Of a stretch of 64,000 bases of DNA, positions 19,707 through 30,930 are shown in pieces; position 1 is the stretch's first letter; each line of letters opens with the position of its first letter. Made by a program: the position numbers and the translations under genes. The notes under the pieces were generated by a model. It did no database searches. It saw nothing but the letters and a program-made list of their open reading frames with translations, and was not told the DNA's origin. Origin of the DNA: Phytophthora hibernalis (lineage: Eukaryota; Oomycota; Peronosporomycetes; Peronosporales; Peronosporaceae); NCBI GenBank assembly GCA_012656075.1, contig JAAKBF010000089.1, positions 124,001-188,000 on the forward strand. Direction: 5' to 3'.

Positions 19707-20998
19707 ATGACCTCGCGCGCCTCTGAGGCAGAGAACCAGGCGTTGATGCTGCACTTTTGGGCCCATATGGATGAGGGGAGTAGTGCAGCACGCCAAGATA
19801 GCGACCTTCGTCGCGGCGCGAGTGAAAGAGATACAAGCGGAGTTTGGCAGAAGATGAAGAGCGTCTTGGACGTGAACGACGCGTCGGAGAACCTGGAAGT
19901 CCTGGATTACGTCGCCGGCGCCATTATCGATGGTCAACAGGATCCCGCCGAGGTCTTTTGACGACCAATCCTGATACTGATACGCCCGGCACCACCGATG
20001 TCTTCGTCGGAGGAGGCGCCTGCCCAAGTCGAGCGACAACCCGAACCTCGGTCGGCCCGCGCCGCGTTCGCCCCCGACGTCGAAATTCAGGAAGTCATGA
20101 AGGAGGGGCTGCCGAGTCGGACACAGGCACTCTGTCGCCTCTTCGGCTACCTCCTGCCAAACGAGCCAAGGCGTCGCCCGGAAGCGAGTCCAGTGCAATG
20201 ACCATGTCCCAAAAGGAGACCCGAACGGACCTGTTGATCGTGGGCGGCAAGGTTATCCCGACCCTGAAGTTGACGTCAAAGACCCCGATCAAGTTCATAC
20301 GGATCTCGTCAAGCTGTACAGGACGGCGGCCGACCAGGGGCGGTTCCCTTACGAGTTGGCATACCCGTGGGAAGGCGTCTTCCTGTGGTATGATCCGGTC
20401 GACTACCCCTTGATGTATCTGGCCCACTGGCGGTCCGGCATTCTTCGACTGGGCGCTTCACGCTCCGTTCGCGTCGAGCCAAGTCACTACAGCGCGTCGT
20501 TAGAAGAAAATGACCGCTCTAAGGGCACGCCTCACGTTCGTCAGTTTGGGCATCGAGTTGTGGGGATGGTACGGCTTCCTCCGGATGCTGGAGTTTTAGG
20601 GCAACCGCCACTTGATGTGGTCGGGAGGACAACCGGGGCGCAACTCATCCAAAGGCAAGACGTACACCGGAGGGTACGTGCCAGACGTCGGCGAGCTGTG
20701 CAAGAAGGACCCCGTATATCGGACGAAGATGGATGGAGCGTTGAAGCCGTTTCGTTTGGTCGAGGGGTCCTTTGCCACCCTGCCCCAGCTCTTGGAGCAG
20801 ACCGATGCGCTAGAGCCGAAGTTCGTGCCTTACGAGCAGCGTCTGAGTGCCCGCGCCTTGGCTCGTATCCGTCAAGACATCACCTCGTCACGTCCGCGGC
20901 AGCCCCACTGGAAATGGACCGGCGAAGTTTGGAAGAAGCTGAGAGCTAGAGTCGGTAGCTTGAGCGCGGTTGCTTCGAGGTACAGCGACCATCACTAG
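19707..20998 (+). pseudogene. Antisense ORF of element A, unrecognised protein
   Basis: The plus strand opposite the element's own genes is protein-like from MTSRASEAENQALMLHFWAH (19707). After a stop at 19959 the same frame continues with APDVEIQEVMKEGLPSRTQA. The frame then changes to DLVKLYRTAADQGRFPYELA and WEGVFLWYDPVDYPLMYLAHW (20290-20430), then changes again to KTYTGGYVPDVGELCKKDP and RLSARALARIRQDI, ending SDHH at 20998. Acidic and basic residues alternate, and no transmembrane helix is evident. The family is unknown to me. It lies between the membrane ORF and the copia insertion. Because element boundaries there are not visible, belonging to element A is inferred. Confidence 0.4.
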
Positions 20999-21602
20999 CG
21001 AATGTAGAGGTAGAAGAAAGCGCTGGCTGGGCAAATGACCGCAGCTTGGGGGTGCCAGGTGTTGTGTGCTTGAGTCGGATGATTCCAAGTGAGTGCTTGA
21101 GAGACCCAAGCAACACAGCGCCGTAGTCGCCCCCGATGCAATGTGTATTCAATAGAAGTGCGTGCAGATAGAAATGATAGTCACAAGACCTCACTGTATC
21201 TATGTGCACGGGCCTCAGCGGCCCATGCAAGATCTATACTGGTTGAGGCTTCTTTGTTCAAGTATCAACCACATATCAACGCAAGTACATGTGCAAGGGG
21301 TACGACCTCATGTCGTACTTGGAGCTGATCATCCAGGCCAGCGTAGTGCACCGTTGTGGTGGCACCAGCTCTTCATCTCACACTCCCACTCGAGCGCGAA
21401 TGCATGGGGCAATCACGATCGCAACGATTATGATCACTTTGCTCCAGCTAATGTATTTTGACGCGCGCCAGTCCTGAACGATGGCGGCGCAGTCACCCGC
21501 TCGTCTGCATCAAGCAACCTCTGTGGCTGCGAGCTCCGTTAGCTCAAATTTCCTGTCATAACCGTGAGTATTACGACGGCAATTATTCTTCGTACACCAT
21601 AT
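20999..21602. other. Unassigned sequence between antisense ORF and copia element
   Basis: It probably holds the 3' non-coding end or LTR of the minus-strand copia element. No TG...CA unit repeated upstream of its Gag could be matched. Open frames here lack motifs. Confidence 0.3.
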
Positions 21603-23103
21603 TCAGACTTCTGAGATATCATGTTCATCGTCAACACCATTGATCACGTCACGACTTGGGATGACCTGTACCACCTTCAAGGCTGTGCGAAACCGGCGAA
21701 ATTTGACTGTCCCGAGCGCCTTGGTCATGACATCGGCAATCTGGTCTTCGGTACCGACATGCTCAGTTCGTAGGCGCTTCGCTTCCACCAAATGCCGCAC
21801 CAGGTGGTACTTGTTCAAGATGTGTTTGGTGTTGCGATGTTTGCCTGGTTTTGATGCCAGGCGAATGCTGCCCATGTTATCCCCACGAAGTAAAAGCACT
21901 TCATGTTTCCAGTGGAGCTCGTCCAGAAGCTCTTCGAACCAAAGCAGGTCGCGCGTGCACTCATTCATTGCGATGTATTCCGCTTCACAGGTGCTTTGAT
22001 CATTGATTGGCTGCTTCCGTGACGCATAGGACACAGCATTTGCCGTCCAACAGCGTTACGTATCCACTTACGCTTTTGTAGTCAACTGGGTCGTTTGCAT
22101 AATCTGCGTCTGAGTAACCCACAACTGCGACACCAGAATTTGTACTTGGCTTCACATCCATGACAAGCCCAAAGTCTGAAGTGCCATGCAAATACCTCAG
22201 CACGCGCATCGCCTCAGCATAGTTGGCACTGGTGTAGCAAGTCAAGAATTTTCCCAAGTGACGCGTTGCGTGCGCAATGTCTGGTCGGGAGGCTCCCACC
22301 AAGTACTGCAACGCCCCAACAACTTCTCGGTATGGATATCTGTCGAGTTGAGGTGGTTCTGCCGTCAATGGAGCCGATGCGTGTGGTGTGGCGGAGCTCA
22401 CAGCATTTTCCATGTTGAATCGCTGCAGTACCTCGATCACGTACTGTTTCTGCGTAAAAATTACTCGCATGCGGGATCGATCAACTAGGATTTCGACACC
22501 AAGCAGAAAGCGTACTGGTCCCAGCTCGCTTAGCTCAAATTCTTCTTGCAGCAGGGCTGCCACACGAGTGCATTGCGAAGTAGGCCCCATCAACAGCAAG
22601 TCATCGACGTAGACTGTCACAAGCGTCAGTACTTCCCCTGCCTCAGACTTCAGGGCATACAAGCCGTAGCCTGAATCAAGTCGTTCAAATCCAATCCGAG
22701 TAAGATGGGCATTCAGCATGTCATTCCAGATTCGGGGTGCTTGTCGTAGACCATAAAGGCTTTTCAACAAGCGACATACCATCTCTGGGCTGGCACCATC
22801 AACTCCAGCGGGCTGCTCCATGTAGATGACTTCTTCGAGATCTCCATATAGAAACGCTGTTTTAACATCATACTGCATGATGTCCCAGCCACGCTGCATC
22901 GCATAATAGACAGCTGCTCGAATCGATTCGAATCTTATAACAGAAGCATAAGTCTCGTTGTAGTTGACGCCGAATTCCTGCTTGAAGCCGTGTATCACTA
23001 GTCGCGCTTTGAACCTTTTTATATGTCCATGCTGGTCTCGTTTCAAAACGTACACCCAGCGACAGGTGATCACATTTGCTCCATGAGTTGACGCACGCCA
23101 CAC
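21603..23103 (-). pseudogene. Copia reverse transcriptase and RNase H
   Basis: The RT begins around RWVYVLKRDQHGHIKRFKAR, typical of copia RVT_2. It contains YAMQRGWDIMQYDVKTAFLYG, YGLRQAPRIWNDML and the active site VTVYVDDLLLMG (about 22590-22625). The RNase H part starts near 22030 after one break, with ASRKQPINDQSTCEAEYIAM and the terminal DVMTKALGT motif. Most of this 500-residue region is open, which suggests a fairly recent insertion. Confidence 0.85.
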
Positions 23104-23429
23104 AAGTTGCCACGTTCGATGGCGACGTAGCGATTGTAGCTCTTCTTACATTGCGTCCCGCCACTGTGCCCACTGCGGCGAACCACGGGCTTGTTTGTAG
23201 TTATCGGGAACTTGGACATCAGCGTCTTGTGTCATCACGTTGTTCAAAACATAAGTTTGCAGGCGCACATTCGGTCGGCGTCTACGTTGTGAAGACGTTG
23301 GCGGTGGCAATTTAGGAGGCAATTTCTGCGTCATAGAGGCATTATCAGTAGCAATAGACTCTGCGTTAGGAGCAGCTATGTCTTCGCGTAAAGATGTCGA
23401 TTTCCGTTTCCGCTTTCGTGTCTTCTTCT

Positions 23430-25262
23430 TCTTGTGCACACCGTTATCAAATTCATCTGGCGGTTGCTCGTCAGATTCTTGACTGCAGCCAGCCACATCA
23501 CCCTGCTCATTTCTCCCCTCGCCGAAGGCAGATGCTCATCTATTCGCTTTGGCGTCATCTTCACAGGTTCTGCTGACGTCCCAACAGGGGCAATGCTTTG
23601 CTCACATCGACTGCATTTGATTCCAAATCCGTTTTCATGTGGACAATGGGCAAGCCCGCGGCAAGTTCGTAATCTCCATCCAGAAATGAGTTCTTCACCA
23701 GGTGAAGTACATATTCAGACTCACAAGTCAAATCTTCGTGGAAAAGTGCGTTTTCCAGGCGGCAAGTTCGGATGGAACCCGACCGGAGGGTCATCAATTT
23801 GTACCCCTTTGTATCGATATTGTAACAAGAAGTATGCTGATCTCAGTACGCGCTGCAAGTTTGGCCTTTGTTGTACGGGTTTCCGGCGGGATTCGCATCA
23901 GTGACATGCAGCCCCAGGTCCGTAACAGCGTGAGATCTGGCGGTGCTCCGTACAAAAGCTCGTAGGGTGACTTCAACTTCAGTCCTTTGCTCGGAGTTCG
24001 GTTCAACGTGAAAACTGAATGATGCATGGCTTCCCCTTTTTCTTGTGCACACCGTTGTCAAATTCATCTGGCGGTTGCTCGTCAGATTCTTGACTGCAGC
24101 CAGCCACATCACCCTGCTCATTTCTCCCCCTCGCCGAAGGCAGATGCTCATCTATTCGCTTTGGCGTCATCTTCACAGGTTCTGCTGACGTCCCAACAGG
24201 GGCAATGCTTTGCTCACATCGACTGCATTTGATTCCAAATCCGTTTTCATGTGGACAATGGGCAAGCCCGCGGCAAGTTCGTAATCTCCATCCAGAAATG
24301 AGTTCTTCACCAGGTGAAGTACATATTCAGACTCACAAGTCAAATCTTCGTGGAAAAGTGCGTTTTCCAGGCGGCAAGTTCGGATGGAACCCGACCGGAG
24401 GGTCATCAATTTGTACCCCTTTGTATCGATACTGTAACCAAGAAGTATGCTGATCTCAGTACGCGCTGCAAGTTTGGCCTTTGTTGTACGGGTTTCCGGC
24501 GGGATTCGCATCAGTGACATGCAGCCCCAGGTCCGTAACAGCGTGAGATCTGGCGGTGCTCCGTACAAAAGCTCGTAGGGTGACTTCAACTTCAGTCCTT
24601 TGCTCGGAGTTCGGTTCAACGTGAAAACTGAATGATGCATGGCTTCCCCTTTTTCTTGTGCACACCGTTATCAAATTCATCTGGCGGTTGCTCGTCAGAA
24701 TCTTGACTGCAGCCAGCCACATCAACCTGCTCATTTCTCCCCCTCGCCGAAGGCAGATGCTCATCTATTCGCTTTGGCGTCATCTTCACAGGTTCTGCTG
24801 ACGTCCCAACAGGGGCAATGCGTTGCTCACATCGACTGCATTTGATTCCAAATCCGTTTTCATGTGGACAATGGGCAAGCCCGCGGCAAGTTCGTAATCT
24901 CCATCCAGAAATGAGTTCTTCACCAGGTGAAGTACATATTCAGACTCACAAGTCAAATCTTCGTGGAAAAGTGCGTTTTCCAGGCGGCAAGTTCGGATGG
25001 AACCCGACCGGAGGGTCATCAATTTGTACCCCTTTGTATCGATACTGTAACCAAGAAGTATGCTGATCTCAGTACGCGCTGCAAGTTTGGCCTTTGTTGT
25101 ACGGGTTTCCGGCGGGATTCGCATCAGTGACATGCAGCCCCAGGTCCGTAACAGCGTGAGATCTGGCGGTGCTCCGTACAAAAGCTCGTAGGGTGACTTC
25201 AACTTCAGTCCTTTGCTCGGAGTTCGGTTCAACGTGAAAACTGAATGATGCATGGCTTCCCC
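23430..25262. repeat. Three tandem copies of a 612-613 bp copia segment
   Basis: The same sequence occurs from about 23430, 24042 and 24655. For example, the word ATGCTTTGCTCACATCGAC (ATGCGTTG in the third) recurs at 23593, 24205 and 24818. Each unit encodes, on the minus strand, the end of the integrase (FTLNRTPSKGLKLKSPYELL) and the integrase-RT linker (GYKLMTLRSGSIRTCRLENA). Copies differ by a handful of single-base changes and indels. Because 613 is not a multiple of three, the array breaks the polyprotein frame. Confidence 0.9.
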
Positions 25263-26324
25263 ACAAAACATTCGGTAGCATAGTCGCTCTCAACAGCGAG
25301 CGTACACGCATGACTACCACCCCGTTCGCTCTTTCGACGATTGAATTCTCCTGAGGAGAGTATCCGTTTGTGAACTGTTGTTCAATGCCATCCTTTCGAC
25401 AGAATGTCGCTAGCTCGGTCCCAAGAAATTCTCCCCCTGATCCGCGTGCAGCACAGCAATTGGCCAATCTACGAAATTGGTCTGCAGCGACTTCACCAAT
25501 GCCATGATGTGCTCAGCTGCCTCGCTCTTCTTGGTTAGCAAATAAACCCACTTAAATCGCGTGGCTTCATCGACAACCAGCACGAACATCGCCCCTCCAC
25601 TAGCTGTTTCTTCTCCTAGTGAACAAATATCCATTGACAGCTTCTTCAATGGACGCAATTGACGGCGCGGGTTGCGCTTATATGTCATCCGTCGCATCTT
25701 CGACTCAGAACAGGGAATGCACTCACAAGAGACGATATCTTGCTCAGTGAACTTAATTCCCACGTTCACCCGTTCCTCCCGCATCTTGCGCAATGTGTCG
25801 AAGCCCAAATGCCCCATGCGACTGTGCAGTGTATGCATGGGCTTGCTGTGTACAGCCTCGGGCTTTGCCATCAAATTCATTACGAGCTTCGACTGACGAG
25901 GCACGCGCACGTAGTAGGTGCCGTCACGCATCTTGAATTCCAACTTGAGGTTGGGCTTGGTGAGCCACGCAGTGCGATCATCTTTAGAGGTAGACAAGTG
26001 AAATCCTCCACGTAGCTGCATGTAACCTTGCGAAATGATATTGGCAGGAGCGTTTGGAGAGAATGCGATATCATCCAGAAAACGATCTTCAGTTAGACTT
26101 GAGTGCTGGTTCACGACACGCAGCAGCACCGAACCTTGAATGCGTGTCTTCTCCACGTTGCCATTTCCAAATAGCAATTGAGGGCCACCCGAGCATTCAT
26201 CGAGGCGCGCAAATAACGAGAGATCACCTGTTACGTTCCATTGTGACCCTCCGTCCAGCATCCACTCCACTTCATCGGAAGGGAGGGGGTCGAGGGCAGG
26301 TTCGCTTATGTGAACTAACACCAA
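25263..26324 (-). pseudogene. Copia protease and integrase
   Basis: The protease region begins VEWMLDGGSQWNVTGDLS. The usual D-(S/T)-G triad reads D-G-G here. The GAG-pre-integrase segment (HTLHSRMGHLGF, CIPCSESKMRR) is followed by the integrase core MDICSLGEETASGGAMFVLV, LHADQGENFL and, after a frame break at about 25430, GYSPQENSIVERANGVVVMR with the catalytic Glu. Further residues run into the tandem array. Confidence 0.8.
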
Positions 26325-26593
26325 TCGCGAGCCTGGTGACTGCTGGCTTCAGATCGAGCCTCCAATACTTCCTCCCACTGGATCTTGGCGTTGCAGAACC
26401 GGTTTCCCTGCTTGTTGGCCCGCAAACGGGAACTTTTGTTCGCAGTGAGTTTCCAGGATAACTGACACGATGGAAGGCGGTAATTGCTCTGACCGCTTAC
26501 TCTTGCGAGCTAGCCATGCTTCCTTCTTTTCTGCTGTTCTGGTGTTAACTCCTCGGTGCAATCGAAGTACCAGTGCTCACTGCTTTTCGTCCT

Positions 26594-27280
26594 TCATTCC
26601 CCAAAGAGAAACTTGTACTCAGGGTCAGCAGCAGCACGACCTACGTCTAGTGTTGCAGTGCCATCCAGAATTTCCATCAGCCCCCACTCGTTCAGTTTTA
26701 GCTGCAGGTCTTGTTTCCAAGCGTCGTACTTCTTGTGACCGTCGAGCTCAATTACGCTGATTTGGCGACCCAGCATGGCACGATCCTTGGCTTCCTTGAG
26801 CGACCGGCGCGGTATCGCCTCACGCGGAGTATCAACTGCGATGACTGGCGCTGCCTCCGACGAGTCATCTTCAAAAAGCTACCGGGATGGCGTTCAGGGC
26901 TCCTCGCCCCAGAGGACTCAGACGACGACGATGAAGATGACGGCGGATGGTTGGCGTTGTGTCCTGCGACTTGATGCGTTCTGGGAGGTTGCGAGAATGG
27001 CAGGTGTCGCATCTATTCAACCCGAACCGTTACTTGAACCTTCGACACCACTTCTCCTGCTCGGAATCTCTTGCCCCCATCTTTGCTGACAACCAGCAGC
27101 GTGGACATCAGGACGATTTCCCACTTGGCCCAGGAGCATAGTCAGCAGCTGCTGAGGGTCAAGTGTAGTGACCGCATCCATGAGCGCCTCGAAGGCTTGC
27201 GATCCTTGGGGAAATCTGATCAGGAGCTTCGGTTGTGGCAGCCTGTTCCGTCCCCGCATCTGTGCCCATGTCACTTGGCG
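26594..27280 (-). pseudogene. Copia Gag fragment
   Basis: Conserved copia Gag text (ISVIELDGHKKYDAWKQDLQ, WGLMEILDGTATLD) is preceded by a serine-rich linker (PSSSSSSESSG) and a stretch with FEALMDAVTTLDPQQLLTML. Frames change near 26790 and 27020. A zinc knuckle between 26340 and 26590 could not be recognised. Confidence 0.55.
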
Positions 27281-27889
27281 TCGCCATTACAGGCACTGCA
27301 GTCGAACCTCCGCCACGCATCAAGATACAAGAAGAACGAGAAGATACCTGCGACAAGACGCGATGCCCGCGTACACGCGTGGTCGGTTCTCCAGCATGCA
27401 CAGTGCCACTTCCGATAGCTTGATCAGCGCCACCTCTGCCTTTGCAGTAGTTAGCTACCAAGTAGCAGCGATAATATTTGTTCCAATTGAAGCTTCAGTT
27501 GATCTTCAAGTCATTCGTTTGAGTTGGTTCCCGTAGCAGTACAAGAAAGTAAAAAGAAAAAGAGAGGGAGCTCGCCTCGAGCTCCGTTGTTGCCATCGAA
27601 GGTGACCATAGTAGAAGATATCAAAGTAGAGTAACGGTCCACCGGCCGACCAGCAGTAGATAAATTCAAAAGTAAAAAAGTTGTAGCTCGTCTCGAGCTT
27701 CTTTGCCGTTGCAAGGGCAACCGTAGCGAAAGTAGCAAGCGTACGGTTCCCTTACCGAACAGCGGCAATAGGAATCCAAACGTAATAAAGAGGAGAGCTC
27801 GCAGAAGAGCGGGTTTCCAACCCTAAGCCGTGACGAACCTCCAGGAGGTTCCTTCGAGAGTCACGGCGACATATCCACGAGAAGTAGGA
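27281..27889. other. Non-coding stretch with imperfect AGCTCG...CGAGCT repeats
   Basis: Between about 27565 and 27780 a unit of roughly 110 bp recurs imperfectly: an AGCTCG(C/T)CTCGAGCT core, then TTGCC..CGAAGG/CAAGGG, then GTAGTAGA/GTAGCGAA, then ACGGT(C/T)C. GC-rich inverted words such as CCTCCAGGAGG (27840) also occur. This fits a retrotransposon LTR or UTR, either the end of element A's pol or the 5' LTR of the copia element. No second copy in the window allows a decision. Confidence 0.35.
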
Positions 27890-28187
27890 CTAAAAGAGAA
27901 GCTCGTCTTCGTCGACGGCGGCGTTCGCTTCTTCCAAGCGTGCGCTCCGTCGTAGTTCAGGCCAACCGTCTTCACGACGCTGTTCGTCGTTGAAAGCAGA
28001 AATCAGGGCTTGAAATTCCGGCAACAAGGAGGTAGTCGACCTCCAACTAGTCTCGAAAGAAGCAGTCAGTACCGGATACTGTTCTTGCGAATTCTTCACT
28101 CGCTTCGCGAGGATTTCCACGATAGGACTTCCGACGCCCGAGAAAGCGACCTCTTCGCCTCCGATAGCGAGACGCTCCACAAAACTA

Positions 28188-29634
28188 CACCTTTTCAACT
28201 TCAAAATGGCAAAAGAAAATTCAATACGTCATAAGGTAAAATCAAAATGACAGCAGATAATAAAAGTGATATTATATAGGCAACGTTTATGAAAGGATAT
28301 TACCAGTTACAGAGTTTTAATTAAGGCGCGAACAGCTCGCGCCAAAACCGATGGTCACCGTTCACGCCACTGACGGCACGTTCGGTGCGCGCGGATCTTT
28401 AGCTCACTTTACAATTTCCAACGCACACAGCACGCATCTCCTCCCCACGCCCCTCCACCCTCCACGATGCTGTACGACGAAGCTACAATCCAACGCGTTT
28501 TACGTGCCGCGCGGGCCGACCAAGACTGGCGCGACGTCGCGTCCAAGAACGACGTCAATCTGCGCACAGCGTACCGCTGGATCGCCACCGCACGCGAGAC
28601 CGAATCGTGGGATGCCTCGCCGAGAAAGTCGTGTGGTGGAAAGAGGAATTTGAAGGTGACCGATGCCCACGTCGACTACTTGCTAGGGCTCCTAGATGAG
28701 AACTGCTACCTCACATTAGATGAGATGGTCGATGCTCTCGAAGCGCAGTTTGCTCTTAAAGTGTCTCGCCAAACGGTTAAGCACCACGTCGACGGCCGCA
28801 TGTACACGATAAAGCAAACGCATCGAGACAACAACTACCGCAATCTCCCCAAAAACAAGATTCTCCGCCGCGACTACGTCGTCAATCTCCTTGCCTACAA
28901 AGCGGATGGTAAGAAGATTTTCTATGTCGATGAAACTAATTTTAACCTGTGGTGCACTCGGAGCCGCGGTCGTAGCTTGAAGGGCAAGCGAGCGGTCGAC
29001 AAGAACACTGCAAGCAAAGGATCGAACATTCATGTGATTGCGTGCATTGCGGAAGACGGGCTAGCGTACTCTGAGAAGCGGTTTGGCTCCTTTACGTCGG
29101 ACAAATGCAATGAGTTCATGCGCTGCCTTCTCACGCACATCGCTACGACTACGCCACTCCACAACGTCGTCATCGTTGCGGACAACGCTCCATGCCACAC
29201 TCATATCGAAGATGTTTTCGATGAGGAAGCGTTTTCAGCTGCAGAGGTGCTACGACTGGGGCCGTATTCCCCATGCTGAACCCCATCGAGAACTGTTTCT
29301 CGACGTTCAAGGCTATGGTGAAGCGCTTCCTCGCGCGTCACCTCCAGGCTATTTTACAAGTCTCGCCGCATCGTACAATCAAGGATCATCGAGAAGAATA
29401 CTTGAAGATGGCTGCCGACCTGCTCGTTAACGAAGCTATAACCCCGTACCTGTGTCACAAGTGCGCGTTGCACACTGTTAAGTTTCATGCTTTAGCTATT
29501 CAGGAGAAGGACATGCCAGTAGGCGAATAAGCATAATATAAAAACGTGCGTCAGTCACTTCTCTATTCACGTCACTTTGATTTTACCTTATGACGTATTG
29601 AATTTTCTTTTGCCATTTTGAAGTTGAAAAGGTG
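28188..29634 (+). mobile_element. Tc1-like DNA transposon (D), 1447 bp, inserted in element A integrase
   Basis: Terminal inverted repeats of about 60 bp begin CACCTTTTCAACTTCAAAAT on both ends and continue through GGCAAAAGAAAATTCAATAC. TA dinucleotides flank it (28186-28187 and 29635-29636). Removing the element plus one TA restores the integrase reading frame (P-T-S-F-V-E). It encodes a single transposase on the plus strand. Confidence 0.9.
28467..29530 (+). pseudogene. Tc1-like transposase of element D (one frameshift)
   Basis: Start MLYDEATIQRVLRAARADQD leads an HTH (DVASKNDVNLRTAYRWIATA). The catalytic triad is in FYVDETNFNLWCTRSRG, VVIVADNAPCHTHIEDVF and SPMLNPIENCFSTFKAMVKR. A single missing base near 29270 (TCC CCA TGC, expected TCC CCC ATG) separates the last motif into another frame; otherwise the roughly 350-residue protein is intact. 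With that base restored the second and third acidic residues are about 35 apart, the Tc1 (DD34E-like) spacing. Confidence 0.85.
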
Positions 29635-30930
29635 TAGTAGTTGGTAGATCTTCCTCGGTGAGCGGGACCGCGTCGTCAACGCCAGGCTGGGTTTCGACGC
29701 CATGCGGCACTTCTGTTGGGAACGGACGACTCCATCGTCCTTTAAAGCGTTTGAGGCGGTTCACAATCACCGAGACGACCCGATTCGGGTGCGTCGGTAT
29801 CGCAACGCGGTACGTGTTTTCGCCAAGACAGCTCACAATTCAATACGGTCCGTGCCAGGCGAAAGCAAGCTTCTTGGTCTTCTTCTCACCTCGCCTGGCG
29901 CGGAAGTACTGGTACACCCAGACAGCTTCGCCTACCTCGAGTTCCACTGCTTTCTGTGCCTCTAATTGTTTGGCATGCTTGTCTAGCGCCTTGAGTAGCT
30001 GTCGCTCGACCATCCGCCGGGTGTCGCGCATTGACAGGCAGAGTCGTCTACGGTAATCGGCGACTTCGTTGCTCTTCCAATTATTGCTTGTGTTCAGGAA
30101 AGCCAGGTCCAGGGGTAACACAGGGTCGTGGCCGTAGTGGCTGAAGAAAGGCGAATCGCCGACCGCTTCATGGTAGGACGTCCGGTAGGCAAATAGGGCT
30201 CTGGGCAAGTGTAAGTCCCAGTCAGTCTGAGACTCGTTCACAAGCATTCTCAACATGCCCATTAACGTGCCATTGAAACGTTCCTCGAGGCCTTGGGTCT
30301 GAGGGTGATACGCAGCACCGAAACGTTTCTTGATACCCAAGGTTTCGTAGAACGACTGAGCCAGCTCCGAGATGAAGTTCGAACCCCGGTCACTCAGCAA
30401 CCTCTCAGGCACTCCGTGGCGACCAACTACTGCATTCACCAAAAAGTGACCGTGTCTAGGCGGGCCACGGCGAACGCTTCAGTCCAGCGCGTAATGTAGT
30501 CAGCGAACACCAAGATGTACTTGTTCCCACTCTCAGTGGCCTATAGCGTCCACGACCAATACTGAGAACGGGTCAGAGAGCTCCTGGATCGGCATGCGCT
30601 GCATGCGGCCGTTCTTCCAATGTATGTAGCCCTTCCCGCTTCCGCACTTAGAACACGAACGGATGTACTCAGCGACGTCGTTCTTCCAGCCGTGCCAGTA
30701 GGCGTGTTTGCGGACATTATCCACTGTCTTGACTTGCCCCACGTGCGCCGAGAAGACGTCCGCGTGGCAATAGTGTAGTACCGTTTCGACAAAGGGCAGC
30801 GGAATTACTGGGACGCTGATCGTCCGAGCCGGCCCTGCTCGCGCCCTCAGGTGTACCTTGCGCATTAACAAACCATTATTGAATAGGTAGTGAGGGGCCA
30901 TCTGCAGCGTGCGAACTCGTAATTGGGCGT

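Larger units (their letters stand above)
21603..27280 (-). mobile_element. Ty1/copia element (C) nested in element A, rearranged
   Basis: Minus-strand order is Gag, protease, integrase, RT, RNase H, the copia order. Gag near 26594-27280 contains LDGHKKYDAWKQDLQLKLNE. Integrase with its GAG-pre domain (HTLHSRMGHLGFDTLRKM) is at 25410-26324. RT with YVDD is at 22000-23103, and the RNase H end (CEAEYIAMNE, KHIDIRYH-like KHILNKYHLV) at 21603-22034. Between integrase and RT a 613 bp segment is present three times, and the long polyprotein frame is broken in several places. LTRs were not identified. Confidence 0.8.

Noticed and set aside
20999..27889. LTR pair for the copia element
   Set aside because: No TG...CA unit near 21.0-21.6 kb recurs near 27.3-27.9 kb; candidate starts (TGTTGC, TGTCGC) do not match each other.
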